64,000 nt of DNA from Fen-999 sp041480065 (GTDB lineage: Bacteria > Pseudomonadota > Gammaproteobacteria > Burkholderiales > Rhodocyclaceae), in assembly GCA_041480065.1 (NCBI GenBank), contig JBGOZF010000004.1, positions 35,702 through 99,701 of the forward strand. Reading direction: 5' to 3'. The notes beneath the pieces were generated by a model. It worked only from the letters and a program-made list of their open reading frames with translations, did not search any database and had not been told where the DNA came from. Both the position numbers and the translations under genes were made by a program. Below, piece by piece: positions 26,253 to 35,359 of the stretch (position 1 is its first letter; the number at the start of each line of letters is the position of its first letter).

Positions 26253-27023
26253 TCATTTCGACGGGTCGGTCGGTTTGACGTCCGCTGAGTTCGTCGCTTG
26301 TTTGTCCTTTAATTCGGCGCTTTCCGTTCCGGCTGGCCCGGGATTCGGCTCAGGGGCGGGAGCAACTTTCTTCGGCACGATTTCCGACACCTTGCCTCCA
26401 AGCACCCGATACTGTTCGAGGAGGACGCGTGCCGTCGGTGAGTACTCAAGGCCGGTCTTCACGAGTTCTTTTGCCTCGGCACGCTTGCCAGCACCGATCA
26501 GGAATTCTGCCCAGTGACTATATGCTGGCCAGTAGTCCAGTTTCAACTTTCGCGCACGATCGAATGCGTCGGCGGCATTCCTTGGGCGCTTGAGAAGGAG
26601 TTCAGTTCGGCCGATCCAGGTCAATACCTCCGGCAAGAGAATGAAGTCGCTCGGAGTTTTGTTGACGACATACCGGAAATTCCCCAGCGCCGATTCCAGC
26701 AATCCCTGTTTCTGAACGGCCGGCAAATTCCCTCGCTCTGCGCGATGAAATTCAATTAGGCCCCAGCAATGGTGGTGCATGGTCCAGAAGCCCTGGCCCA
26801 TCATGCCGACCCATTTTGCCGCGTTGGGTGACGTATTGGTGTACGCGTCGCCATACTTGAAACCCATCGTGTCCGGGCAATAGCGCGGCAGCATGGCCAT
26901 TTCCGCATCGGTGATGTCCGTGGGCTTGGCCGATGCTGTTAGGCTTGTACCGAGGAGCAACGCGCCCAGCATCGTGGTCAGAAAGCGGCCGAGCTTGCCA
27001 TAAAGAGGGCGTTTGACACCCAT
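26253..27023 (-). CDS. Exported TPR-like protein of the exopolysaccharide cluster
   Basis: A 256-residue protein with a signal peptide ending near A-S-A-K. After the signal come a Cys/His-rich segment (Y-C-P-D-T-M-G, M-H-H-H-C-W-G-L) and helical repeats (about 90-200; A-L-G-N-F-R-Y-V, A-A-D-A-F-D-R-A-R-K-L, W-A-E-F-L-I-G-A-G-K-R-A-E-A) that resemble tetratricopeptide units. The C-terminal 45 residues are Pro/Glu/Lys-rich and low complexity. The start at 27023 gives the cleanest signal peptide; the frame is open to 27095 and no Shine-Dalgarno decides it. No enzyme motif is visible; a periplasmic assembly role is likely. Confidence 0.65.
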   Translation of the reverse strand: MGVKRPLYGKLGRFLTTMLGALLLGTSLTASAKPTDITDAEMAMLPRYCPDTMGFKYGDAYTNTSPNAAKWVGMMGQGFWTMHHHCWGLIEFHRAERGNLPAVQKQGLLESALGNFRYVVNKTPSDFILLPEVLTWIGRTELLLKRPRNAADAFDRARKLKLDYWPAYSHWAEFLIGAGKRAEAKELVKTGLEYSPTARVLLEQYRVLGGKVSEIVPKKVAPAPEPNPGPAGTESAELKDKQATNSADVKPTDPSK

Positions 27024-27175
27024 CACGGTACGAACGGTTCGCTGCTTCACGGATTGGAAGCTGTTACGCTGAAGATGGCAGCACATCATGGTCATGGCAA
27101 TTGAACAGTGGGGGAATCATAGCAGCGACACCTACGCCCTGTCCAAAGGGCAATCATCGAAAACAAGCTGTCGAA

Positions 27176-28009
27176 TCAATGGCGCCCCACGATGGTTGGC
27201 AGCCAGAGTTCTGCGGCGGCCTCGATTCCCGAGGCAGAGAAATGACAGCCGTCGTGGCGAAAGGAACCCGTCAGCGCATCGGTATCGGGCCCTAGGCGCA
27301 GGGTTGGATCCGAGGCGACCGATTCCTTCAGTCCTGACCGAATCTGTTTGCTGCCTTCGTTGCGGCAGCGGGTGGATAGCGCCGCAATGATCGGGGCGGT
27401 GACGCCCTGGCTTCGTAACAAGGCAACCAGCCGGGAGAACTGCTGGCGATATTCGTCGTGGGTTGTTCCGGCCATGGCATCGGCCTCACCTTGCTGCCAG
27501 AGCACCACCTCGGGAACGAAAGCGTGCGCGTGGTTGTTGGCGAGTATTTCGATCAGGCGATTCCGGAGTTTCCCGGGTTCAATCCAATCCCGTATCTGGG
27601 TTGCTTCGACCGCCAGGACTGAGAACACGACCGGCCTGCCGATTGTGCGGGAGAGTCTGGGGCTCAGTACGGTCCATATGTTGCCGCCTCGTCCGGTGGC
27701 CCCGGGGGCTGCTCCCGCGGTGCGGTAGCACGAGCCTTCGAAGAAGAAGGTCGCCTTCGTTTCCGAGTCGGGGTTCGGTGCCGGTGAGCCATGATTGCCG
27801 GCGTTAGATTGGCCCAGCACGAGAATCATGAGCGGACGCGGCTCGACCAAGAACTCGCAGGAACTGGCATCGAGCGGCGACGGGCGAAATATTTCGTCGA
27901 CGTGGTCTTGCGCGGAAATCGACGCGGAGTTGACCCGGTGCCAGGCATAGGCAATTCCGGCAGTGGCCAAGATCAACCCAGTCAGTATTGCCAGTCTGGT
28001 TGCCGTCAT
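27176..28009 (-). CDS. SGNH/sialate-O-acetylesterase-like hydrolase
   Basis: A 277-residue protein with an N-terminal membrane anchor or signal (A-I-L-T-G-L-I-L-A-T-A-G-I-A-Y-A). Catalytic blocks of carbohydrate esterases are present: block I L-G-Q-S-N-A-G-N-H-G near 63-72 with the nucleophile Ser; W-Q-Q-G-E-A-D-A near 170; and block V D-G-C-H-F-S-A-S-G-I near 252 with the Asp/His pair. It likely removes acetyl groups from periplasmic or secreted polysaccharide, balancing the acyltransferase encoded just upstream (6 bp gap). Confidence 0.8.
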   Translation of the reverse strand: MTATRLAILTGLILATAGIAYAWHRVNSASISAQDHVDEIFRPSPLDASSCEFLVEPRPLMILVLGQSNAGNHGSPAPNPDSETKATFFFEGSCYRTAGAAPGATGRGGNIWTVLSPRLSRTIGRPVVFSVLAVEATQIRDWIEPGKLRNRLIEILANNHAHAFVPEVVLWQQGEADAMAGTTHDEYRQQFSRLVALLRSQGVTAPIIAALSTRCRNEGSKQIRSGLKESVASDPTLRLGPDTDALTGSFRHDGCHFSASGIEAAAELWLPTIVGRH

Positions 28010-28015
28010 TGACGG

Positions 28016-29065
28016 TTAGCGCGAAGCTGAGGCCACCAGGGTTGTGCGGGCACGGTAGCGTTCGCGCAACCATTTCATGGCCGGGCGTTCAACCAGTCTG
28101 GTCAGCGTCGTGGCCATTGCCAAAGCCAGCGCGATGGCAAGAAGGATCGACAGGTTGACGTCGACGCCCGCCTTCTGCGCTTGCCTGATCACGCCCCAGC
28201 CGATGTTTTCATGAAGCAGATAGAGCGTGTAGTAAATCGCGCCGAGCCAGGCCAGGACCGGGTTGGCCAGAATCGGCAACCTGCCGTTGGCGGCGGTCCA
28301 GAGAAGCCCGGACAGGCAGGCTGCGAGTAAGCCTATGGGGGGCGCCTCGACTACGCCCAGCACAACGATGGCGGCCAGCAGTACTAGTAGATCAAGTCGT
28401 GGCGACTCGGTGGCCAGTTGCGTCAGCCGATAGATCATGATTCCGCATACGAACCAGGGGATGTACGGAAGGATCAGCAGATGAGAAAAGGTGTACGACA
28501 GGTCTACCCCGGCCAGCTTGTCGGCAAGGAAGTACAGCAGACGCAATGCCAGCAGAACCGTCAGAGCGAGATGAACCTTGTCCAGGCGGCCCAACAGATA
28601 CAGCAGCAGGGCCCAGGCGTAGAAGAGCAGTTCGATCTCCAGCGTCCAATAGACGCTGTCCACGTGAGGAATCTTGACCAGGCCGTGAATCATGAACAGG
28701 TTCATCGCCGCTGTTCCGATACCGACGGTCTTTCCGGGCAGGCCCAGAGCGTGGGTGAGCAGGAAGGTCACCGCCACGGCGACCCAAAACGCCGGAAACA
28801 GTCGGCTGAAGCGCGAGACCACGAAATCCATCGGACGCTTTACCCGGTGCAGCGTCATGAAGATGACGAAGCCGCTGATCATGAAGAACAGATTTACGCC
28901 GTAGTGTCCCCAGGGCAGTGTAAATGCGGGTTGCAATGTGTGGGTATACAGCTGGTCATATCGAGTTGTGTAGTGGAACAGCATCACCAGGGTTGCGGCG
29001 ATGCCCCGTAGCGCGTCCAACTCCACCAAGCGGCTTGACGTTGCGGGTCTGGGGATGGTCGACAT
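28016..29065 (-). CDS. Acyltransferase family 3 (OafA/NodX-like) membrane protein
   Basis: A 349-residue integral membrane O-acyltransferase with about ten hydrophobic segments. The N-terminal signature E-L-D-A-L-R-G-I-A-A-T-L-V-M-L-F-H-Y holds the catalytic-type Arg and His, and G-V-N-L-F-F-M-I-S-G-F-V-I-F follows. It moves acetyl or other acyl groups from cytoplasmic CoA to sugars at the membrane. ATG 29065 is preferred because it directly precedes the family start; the frame extends to a TTG at 29134 that would overlap the ATP-grasp gene. It lies between the esterase and ATP-grasp genes in the minus-strand block. Confidence 0.85.
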   Translation of the reverse strand: MSTIPRPATSSRLVELDALRGIAATLVMLFHYTTRYDQLYTHTLQPAFTLPWGHYGVNLFFMISGFVIFMTLHRVKRPMDFVVSRFSRLFPAFWVAVAVTFLLTHALGLPGKTVGIGTAAMNLFMIHGLVKIPHVDSVYWTLEIELLFYAWALLLYLLGRLDKVHLALTVLLALRLLYFLADKLAGVDLSYTFSHLLILPYIPWFVCGIMIYRLTQLATESPRLDLLVLLAAIVVLGVVEAPPIGLLAACLSGLLWTAANGRLPILANPVLAWLGAIYYTLYLLHENIGWGVIRQAQKAGVDVNLSILLAIALALAMATTLTRLVERPAMKWLRERYRARTTLVASASR

Positions 29066-29127
29066 GGCTGGGGCGCGAGCGGTACAGGGGCAGACTTCAG
29101 ACGGGGAGAGTGGTCGGGACCGGATCG

Positions 29128-30288
29128 CTACCAATTCCAGTGATGCCGGCGCAGACCCAGCCGGTTGTTGGCATTCGATCGCTTCGTGCTACCCGCTGGA
29201 CCGTGAAGCAACTGGTCGATGCCACGGCTGTGCATCAGAGTCATGAACTCGTTGTCGAGAAATCCGCGCCGATGGGCTTGTTGGGAAAGGTCGATGTCAC
29301 CGAAAAAGTTGACTTCCAGTATCTTCGGACCATCCTCGCATACCGCTACGTCCCAACCCGGACAAAGATAACCTGGGAAAGCCAGTTGCGCATCGCAGAC
29401 GAGGGACTTGATCTTGCTCCAGTGCGGAATCGAAAAGCCGACAAGGGGTTTGCTCGAAACCGGATGGAGTGGGTCCACTTGTTGCGCTGGCCCGATGCCT
29501 GACACCACCCTGCTGATTTTCCCGGTTTGCACGTCTACCGCCGCGAGCAGGTTCCCGCTGGCGCCATGTCGGAAGTTGTCGGAATCTTCTTTGCCGACAC
29601 TGATCTTCCAGATCGCCTTGGTGATGACAGGCCCTGTTGGCGAGAGAAAAGTGTGAAGCCGGACGCCGGAGATCTTATCTCCGCAGATCTCGGCAATTCG
29701 CGAGTGGGGCGTCAATGGCTCCTGAAGAATCCAGCCCAGACCTCGACCATCGTCCAATGAGGCACAGAACAACGGCAGTGCCATTCGGCTGCCGTTGCCA
29801 AGAGCCACCTCGCTCCCATCCAGATTGCGAACGAGCGTATTCCCCCGGCCGTAGGAACCGAATGCCGGCTTGACATAGACAGGTAGCGAACCTGCCGCGG
29901 CAAGGTAGCTCGCCAGGCTATCTGCGGTATCGAGCCGCCGTAACGCAGTCGGCCGTCGTGACCGGTACACGGCTCTCAACTCGGGCACCGGTAGACCGTA
30001 AGCGCGCAGGAGCGAGTACATCGATATCTTGTCCAGGCTCAGGAAGCGCGCGTAGTCGTCGACCAGTATTTCCTCGAGGATCGCCTGTGCGCGCCAGCCG
30101 CCGAAGGCGGATTTGTCACCGAAGGAAATGTCATTCAGGTAGAGGCGGAAATCAATGTACTCGGACAGCCCGATTCGGCCGACCGAGAAACGTAGCCTCG
30201 AGGCCTCATAGAGCAGCGAAACGATCGATCGGCCACTTTCGTTTGCAGCCGAGGAGAGTTTCCGAACTAGTTGGTCGACGCTCTTCAT
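29128..30288 (-). CDS. ATP-grasp protein of the sugar-transfer-associated type
   Basis: A 386-residue ATP-grasp enzyme. The N-terminal helical part (about 1-105) includes L-S-L-D-K-I-S-M-Y-S-L-L. The nucleotide-binding core has V-Y-V-K-P-A-F-G-S-Y-G-R-G-N near 150, W-I-L-Q-E-P-L near 195, and the metal motif P-K-I-L-E-V-N-F-F-G-D near 340. It most resembles the sugar-transfer-associated ATP-grasp family, likely ligating a carboxylate to an amine or thiol. ATG 30288 overlaps the stop of the FemAB gene (ATGA) and has ACGAAGAA upstream; the frame is open further upstream but would enter the neighbour. It may charge the acid the tandem GNAT protein transfers; this is inference. Confidence 0.75.
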   Translation of the reverse strand: MKSVDQLVRKLSSAANESGRSIVSLLYEASRLRFSVGRIGLSEYIDFRLYLNDISFGDKSAFGGWRAQAILEEILVDDYARFLSLDKISMYSLLRAYGLPVPELRAVYRSRRPTALRRLDTADSLASYLAAAGSLPVYVKPAFGSYGRGNTLVRNLDGSEVALGNGSRMALPLFCASLDDGRGLGWILQEPLTPHSRIAEICGDKISGVRLHTFLSPTGPVITKAIWKISVGKEDSDNFRHGASGNLLAAVDVQTGKISRVVSGIGPAQQVDPLHPVSSKPLVGFSIPHWSKIKSLVCDAQLAFPGYLCPGWDVAVCEDGPKILEVNFFGDIDLSQQAHRRGFLDNEFMTLMHSRGIDQLLHGPAGSTKRSNANNRLGLRRHHWNW

Positions 30289-32429
30289 TTCTTCGTCCGT
30301 TGGCCTCGCAGTCGATTCAGGATTGGGCGTATCAGGCGCCGGGCTGCCTCCAGAGCGAGCAGCGCTAGGCCTATCAACGTTCGCGGGTTGTAGGCGATGA
30401 TACCCCAGCGCTCCCGCCGATGATTCATCCACGCCTGCTTGTATTTGTCTTCACCGATCAGGAAGTCGACTTCCTGCACGCCGTCCCGGTCGATGACGTG
30501 CTCCATGAGAAGGGCGGTGACCAGCGTGCCCGGGGAATAGGCAGCATAGGACTCGTCATAGGCGACCTTGAAGATATGTGCCCGGCCATGACTGACGATC
30601 CAAAGTTGCACTGCAATCGGCCGGCCGGCCAGGCGTGCAATGCTCAATCTCAACTTCCCTGTCGCCGCCAGCCAACGGATCAGGCCGGGAATGAAGTCCG
30701 GATACGGTTCCGGTTTCTTCCAACTGACGGCGTAGACGTCGCCGTATGCCTGAATCGCCGATTCGACTTGTGTCGGGTCGGTGGCGATTTCATATGATCC
30801 GCCGTCGGCACTGAACTTCTTGTTCATGCGCTTGATGGTGCTGCGCATCGAACTGGTCAGCGTCTTCAAATACTCAGTCCAGTTGCCTTCCACCTTGAGA
30901 AACCAGTTGCCGAAGCACAGGAATCGGAAGGGTATCCAGCCATTCGCGCGCAAGGCGGTGAGCAAGGCCTCGTAGGCCGGTGAATCGACATCCATGGGGG
31001 AGAAGCGCATGACATGGGCGCTGTCGTGGTCTCGGTTGGCCTGTTCCAACAAGGGGATCAAATCCAGGCTCGTGCTCTCCGGCGCCAGAATCGGCGAATA
31101 CAGCGACGTATAGTAATTGCCGAGTGCCTCTATCTGTCGAACCAGGCCGCGATGTACCAGGCGCAGCGGCAACGCCGCCGACGGCCGACCATCGAATTCC
31201 AGGACGTAATGGCGTACCCTGGGATCACCGGCGAAAACAGTCTGCTGCAAGTTGTTGAACCAACCGGGCGAGAACTCTACATTCCGGTGCGCATACGCCT
31301 CGTAGAGGTCGATGGTTTCCGGCGGCAGTTCGTTAATACTCTGGTAGCTCTTGACCGCGAGGGGAGCGAACTTTGCTGCCTTATCCTCAGCCGTTCCTGG
31401 CGCCTGCCTGGTGATCGAGGCTAGCATTGTCCGGCTAAGACCGTGCAAGGCGGCCAGCAGTTCGTTGCGATACAACTGATGGTGGCGGAGGTAGCGAAGT
31501 GTAGTAGCCCATTCCGCCTGATCCCTCGTGGCGTCCGTATAGAACTCGACAGTACCCGGCTGAGTTTCTGAAAACGCCTGCTGCAGCACCTCATATAGTA
31601 GTTGTCGCCCGGGTGCGACGGCTGCGAAAGACTCGTTATATGTGGTCTTGAGAATGACCCACATTCCGTCGTTGCGGATGATCAGCCGTGATGCGGCGAT
31701 TCGCCCTCCAACGGATAGTTCGGCTATCGTCGCCTGATCGGAAACCGCAAAGTCGCGTAGCATCTTCTCGTAGAACCGGCCTTGCGCGTTGTCGATGCTG
31801 ACCGCGGTTCCGGTCTGCCCCTTCCATCCGGCGGTCTCCAGTTCACCGTAATGGGTTACGCCAACCTCCATGTTTCGACCCTCGGTGATCGTGGATACGG
31901 ACAGGGAGCCAAACTGTTCGTCGGCTTTGCGCCGGTAACGGCGCATATTCTTCTTCAATTGATTGGGACGGGATTGCCAGTAGTCCTCGAAACTGCCGGT
32001 GAGGGCGACTGCCATGGTCAGGGCATGCTCCAGAACCGTTCGCGGCTTACGGAGTGCGCTCCAGTCCGGGCAGAACTTGGGGTCGAGGGCGAGCAGCTCG
32101 ATCGTCCAGGCATAGCCCGGCAGTGCCGTAAAGAGCGTTTCGAGCATGCTTGCATCCCGAAGCAGCACCGGCCCGGCCTGTGCCTGTGAAGGCAGAAACA
32201 GCGCCCAACGACCGGGATCGCGCGGATGGAGTATCAGCGCACCATCCGCTACTGTTTCCGTTCTGTGGATGCAGAGTTGTTCACTGCCGTCTCCAAAGTA
32301 TTCAAGCAATGGCCCCACGAACCGACTGTCGAAGTACGGATGACCGCCATAGAGCTCGGAATTGAGCCGATCCCATTCGGCGGCGAAGGTCGGAAAAGCG
32401 ACTCGCGCCGGCGCGATCTCCCAACCCAT
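30285..32429 (-). CDS. Tandem FemAB/CelD-like N-acyltransferase (two GNAT-like modules)
   Basis: A 714-residue protein made of two copies of the CelD/FemAB-type acyltransferase fold. Module 1 (about 30-340) has S-R-P-N-Q-L-K-K-N-M-R-R-Y-R-R-K and Y-N-E-S-F-A-A-V-A-P-G-R-Q-L-L. Module 2 (about 380-690) has S-S-M-R-S-T-I-K-R-M-N-K-K and Y-D-E-S-Y-A-A-Y-S-P-G-T-L-V. The repeated Y-[DN]-E-S-[FY]-A-A-[VY]-[AS]-P-G block marks the duplication. Single-module homologues of about 350 residues are usual. Related proteins add amino acids or acyl groups to amino sugars. The start shares one base with the upstream stop (TGATG), so it is coupled to the PLP gene. Confidence 0.82.
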   Translation of the reverse strand: MGWEIAPARVAFPTFAAEWDRLNSELYGGHPYFDSRFVGPLLEYFGDGSEQLCIHRTETVADGALILHPRDPGRWALFLPSQAQAGPVLLRDASMLETLFTALPGYAWTIELLALDPKFCPDWSALRKPRTVLEHALTMAVALTGSFEDYWQSRPNQLKKNMRRYRRKADEQFGSLSVSTITEGRNMEVGVTHYGELETAGWKGQTGTAVSIDNAQGRFYEKMLRDFAVSDQATIAELSVGGRIAASRLIIRNDGMWVILKTTYNESFAAVAPGRQLLYEVLQQAFSETQPGTVEFYTDATRDQAEWATTLRYLRHHQLYRNELLAALHGLSRTMLASITRQAPGTAEDKAAKFAPLAVKSYQSINELPPETIDLYEAYAHRNVEFSPGWFNNLQQTVFAGDPRVRHYVLEFDGRPSAALPLRLVHRGLVRQIEALGNYYTSLYSPILAPESTSLDLIPLLEQANRDHDSAHVMRFSPMDVDSPAYEALLTALRANGWIPFRFLCFGNWFLKVEGNWTEYLKTLTSSMRSTIKRMNKKFSADGGSYEIATDPTQVESAIQAYGDVYAVSWKKPEPYPDFIPGLIRWLAATGKLRLSIARLAGRPIAVQLWIVSHGRAHIFKVAYDESYAAYSPGTLVTALLMEHVIDRDGVQEVDFLIGEDKYKQAWMNHRRERWGIIAYNPRTLIGLALLALEAARRLIRPILNRLRGQRTKK

Positions 32430-33646
32430 CACGCGGCTCCTGGTACCGGGTACTGCATCACTTTCTTGGTGGCGGCGATCATCCATTGCAGTTCAGCGGG
32501 GGTAAGCGACTGGTGACAGGGCAGGTGCAGCAGGTGCAGGCGATAATCTGTGGCGGTTGTGCAGGCGGAGGCTGCGATACTGTCCCAACGCCAGACAGGG
32601 ACGCTCAGATGCTTCAGCCAGTAGAAATGCGGGTCCGGCCGGTCCAGGTAAAGCGGAAACATGTAGGGGATGCAGCCTTCGGGCAAACGAGGGAACAGCG
32701 GACGGCAGTGCGGTAATCCGTCCAGTTCTTCGGTCCATCGACGGTAGTTGTCTCGCCTGCACCGGGCGATCTTTTCGATATCCGCATGGCGAGCGACGAA
32801 TCTTGAGCTGCGCAGTGAAGTCAGTCCTTGTTCCCCCGGCCTGTACTCGGCGGAGAGCGTTGTCTGCCGGGAAACGGAATCATGTCCTCTTGCTATGGGG
32901 CCTACTGCGATATCGGCCAGTTCAGCGCCGAGACCGGCGATGTCGCCGGCCGCGGTAGCACGACGGCGGAGCGTTTCGTCGCCGACCAAATGGATCAGTC
33001 CGCGCAGTTCGGAGGCAAAGTTTGCTGTCACGGGCGTGCTAACCGATGCAATCGGTTGGCGCGAGTACAGCAACCCACCGTCCTGGCTCGGAAAGAATTT
33101 GTACGGGCTGGATATCGCAAACGCTCCGCTTGCGCCGGTGCCTTTGGCGCGGTAGTTCTCGGTAAACAGGACGTGCGAGCAATCCTCGATCAAAGCGATG
33201 TCTCGTGCCGAGCACCAAGCCGACAGTTGTTCCAGTTGCTGGGGAATGCCGAAGAAGTGCGTCGCCAGCAGCGCCTTGACCGGTTGTCGCGCTTGGGCAT
33301 ACAGGCCGTCGAGCGCAGCCAGGTCAGGCGAAAGATCTTCGCGCAGGGGATAGAGCAACACGTCGCCGCCAAGCGCAAGCGCGGGGTCGAGCATGGTTCG
33401 GCAGTGATAGGCAGGGGCCAGCAGGGTGCTGCCGCTGCCTATGCCGGCAAGCCGATAGGCTTCCCAAAGCGCATAACGGCCGCGCGTGTAGTGCCGAAAG
33501 AAACCGGACGGGGCTACGGCGGCCGAAGGCGCCCGCAGCAACTGGCAGGCGAAGCCGCGTGGCAAAGGAGAGATACGCGCCTTCGGAAAACCACAGGGCG
33601 AAGGGTCGAAGATCAGGTATTCGAGGGACGTCATCGTGGCGCTCAC
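32429..33646 (-). CDS. DegT/AHBA-type PLP-dependent enzyme
   Basis: A 405-residue fold-type I PLP protein related to the DegT/DnrJ/EryC1 sugar aminotransferases. It shows A-P-A-Y-H-C near 95, L-I-E-D-C-S-H near 180 (the Asp that contacts the pyridine nitrogen) and S-S-P-Y-K-F-F-P-S-Q-D-G-G near 210 with the likely Schiff-base Lys. The sequence is divergent from standard nucleotide-sugar aminotransferases, so the reaction is not certain. GTG 33646 is chosen: it forms a GTGA overlap with the hydrolase stop and has GAGAAAGG upstream; ATG 33634 is the alternative. It may supply an amino sugar for the tandem acyltransferase next to it. Confidence 0.75.
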   Translation of the reverse strand: MSATMTSLEYLIFDPSPCGFPKARISPLPRGFACQLLRAPSAAVAPSGFFRHYTRGRYALWEAYRLAGIGSGSTLLAPAYHCRTMLDPALALGGDVLLYPLREDLSPDLAALDGLYAQARQPVKALLATHFFGIPQQLEQLSAWCSARDIALIEDCSHVLFTENYRAKGTGASGAFAISSPYKFFPSQDGGLLYSRQPIASVSTPVTANFASELRGLIHLVGDETLRRRATAAGDIAGLGAELADIAVGPIARGHDSVSRQTTLSAEYRPGEQGLTSLRSSRFVARHADIEKIARCRRDNYRRWTEELDGLPHCRPLFPRLPEGCIPYMFPLYLDRPDPHFYWLKHLSVPVWRWDSIAASACTTATDYRLHLLHLPCHQSLTPAELQWMIAATKKVMQYPVPGAA

Positions 33647-34527
33647 GCTGAGCCGCCTTTCTCCGCCGGCGGATCGACGCTGCTGTCTTCGATCCAGTCG
33701 CGACAGGCGTTGGCCGCATTTGCGCGTGACGCGGCTGAGGAGAACGTGTGATCGGCGCCGGGAATATCGATGCGCTGCAGGTTCTCGCGTTCCAGAATGC
33801 CTTTCCATTCGGGCGCCGTGCCGGCATATTCGAGGAATTCCTTGGCCGTGTAGTCGTTCTCGCTGAGTATGAGCAGGACGCGTCCCGAAAAGCCGTGCAG
33901 GGCACCAGCCATGCGCTCCTGAAAACTGAGCTTGCCCAGGTCGGTGCCGCCGACCTTGGCCGAGGCCGCTTTCAGCTTGCCAATGAGCCCGGCCACCGCC
34001 CGGCCGACATTCAACTGGCCGCGCAGCAGCTTCAGCCAGAACTCCTTTTGCATGAGGCGCTGGCCGTAATAGTGCTTCACCTGGGTGCGAGCCAAAGTTG
34101 TTTCGGAGCGCACCCAGGGGTTGAGAAGGCAGAAGCCCGCGATGCGCGGGTCACGAGTTTCATGCCAGTAGAGCAGGGAAGCGGAAGCGGCGTCGCAAAG
34201 ACCCCAGAGCACGACCTTGCCGACGCCTGGACAGTTGGATTGGAGTGTGTCGATTGCGGCGCCGATGTCCGGGCCGACGGCCTCGAAATTGCGGGGGTCA
34301 CCCGCGCTGTCGCCCATGCCGCGAACGTCGAAGCGCAGGGTGGCGTAACCGGCCGCCGCCAGCGTGCGGGAAAACAGCACGAATTGCCGATGGCTGCCGA
34401 CCCGCGTTTGCGGCCCGCCGACCACGACCACGATGCCCAACCCGGCCGGTTGTTCAGGGCGGGCGAGGACGCCGAACAGCATTTCGTCTGCGCAGGCGAA
34501 GCGGATGCACTCTTCCCGGTAGTTCAT
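33643..34527 (-). CDS. Exosortase-A associated alpha/beta-hydrolase 1 (TIGR03100-like)
   Basis: A 294-residue alpha/beta-hydrolase. The oxyanion region V-V-V-V-G-G-P-Q-T-R-V-G-S-H-R-Q-F is typical of this family, and L-R-F-D-V-R-G-M-G-D-S is the usual strand-turn block. The nucleophile elbow reads W-G-L-C-D-A-A-S, so a cysteine stands where Ser is normal. L-S-E-N-D near 228 and G-A-D-H-T-F near 263 supply the acid and base. It overlaps hydrolase 2 by 4 bp. It may edit or release acyl carrier protein-bound intermediates made by the neighbouring ligase and carrier; the reaction is unknown. Confidence 0.85.
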   Translation of the reverse strand: MNYREECIRFACADEMLFGVLARPEQPAGLGIVVVVGGPQTRVGSHRQFVLFSRTLAAAGYATLRFDVRGMGDSAGDPRNFEAVGPDIGAAIDTLQSNCPGVGKVVLWGLCDAASASLLYWHETRDPRIAGFCLLNPWVRSETTLARTQVKHYYGQRLMQKEFWLKLLRGQLNVGRAVAGLIGKLKAASAKVGGTDLGKLSFQERMAGALHGFSGRVLLILSENDYTAKEFLEYAGTAPEWKGILERENLQRIDIPGADHTFSSAASRANAANACRDWIEDSSVDPPAEKGGSA

Positions 34528-35339
34528 GTTGAAGCGGTTTCCAGCGCGGCGATGGTGGCGGCCAGAAGGACCGGAGCTTCTTCAATTTCGGTGGTTTGCC
34601 AGAAGGCTGGTCCGGCCACTACCCGGCTGATTGTCGAATACCCTGCGCTCTGCCATTGTTCGAGGCGTTTGGCCGACGCGGGCATCAGTGTCGCATCCGG
34701 CCGTGCAGACAGTTCCAGCCAGATCAGGTGAGCGGCCTTCGAAGGAGGCAGCAGTTCAGCTTGTTCAAGACCTTGAGCAAGGCCGGGCGAGAGGCTGTAA
34801 CCTGCGATCTCCACCGGCTGCCCGTCGGCTAACTGTTGTTTCAGCGCGTCCATCACGCCCTTGTTGTCGCCGGCCATGAGTTCGCCCGCCACCTTCAGAC
34901 GCAGGAACTGTTGCAGCAGGAGCTTGCCCGAAGCCACCGGTTGCCAGAACAGGAAGTTCGTGGTTTCCGCCATTCCCGCTGCTGCCTGGGCGGCGAGCAG
35001 GCAGCCGGCCCGCAGGCCCCACAGCCACAAGGGCGCCTCACAGCGACTGCGCAACCACGCATGCGCATCGCACACATCCTGCAGCCACGTCTGCCATGTG
35101 GCATCGCCGAAGTCGCCGGAACTGTCGCCGCAACCGTGCAGGTCGATCTGCAGGACGGCAAACCCGCGTTCTGCCAGCATGTGCGCCTGCAAGGCTGCCA
35201 TGCGCCGGGACTTGTTCATTTCCTCGGCGAAGGGGTGGAGGTAAAGCATCGCTCCGCGGGTTGCCGCGCCCGCCGCGGGGTGGTAGAGGCAGAAACGTTG
35301 ACCGTCGGCGACCGGGAGAAAGAAGGCTTCGGGCGCCAT
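34524..35339 (-). CDS. Exosortase-A associated alpha/beta-hydrolase 2 (TIGR03101-like)
   Basis: A 271-residue alpha/beta-hydrolase-fold protein: Y-L-H-P-F-A-E-E-M-N-K-S-R-R near 35, Q-I-D-L-H-G-C-G-D-S-S-G near 70. The elbow that should hold the nucleophile reads W-G-L-R-A-G-C, with Arg in place of Ser or Cys, so classical hydrolase chemistry is doubtful and a binding or partner role is possible. ATG 35339 is taken; an in-frame TTG at 35348 would add three residues. Always paired with hydrolase 1 and an acyl carrier protein in exosortase-A loci, as here (20 bp from the carrier gene). Confidence 0.83.
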   Translation of the reverse strand: MAPEAFFLPVADGQRFCLYHPAAGAATRGAMLYLHPFAEEMNKSRRMAALQAHMLAERGFAVLQIDLHGCGDSSGDFGDATWQTWLQDVCDAHAWLRSRCEAPLWLWGLRAGCLLAAQAAAGMAETTNFLFWQPVASGKLLLQQFLRLKVAGELMAGDNKGVMDALKQQLADGQPVEIAGYSLSPGLAQGLEQAELLPPSKAAHLIWLELSARPDATLMPASAKRLEQWQSAGYSTISRVVAGPAFWQTTEIEEAPVLLAATIAALETAST

Positions 35340-35359
35340 CGACGGCAATCTGGGCGGAA

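Noticed and set aside
27135..27155. Inverted repeat GCCCT...AGGGC between the TPR and esterase genes as a terminator
   Set aside because: Short stem with no T-tract on either strand, and the genes on both sides run in the same direction.
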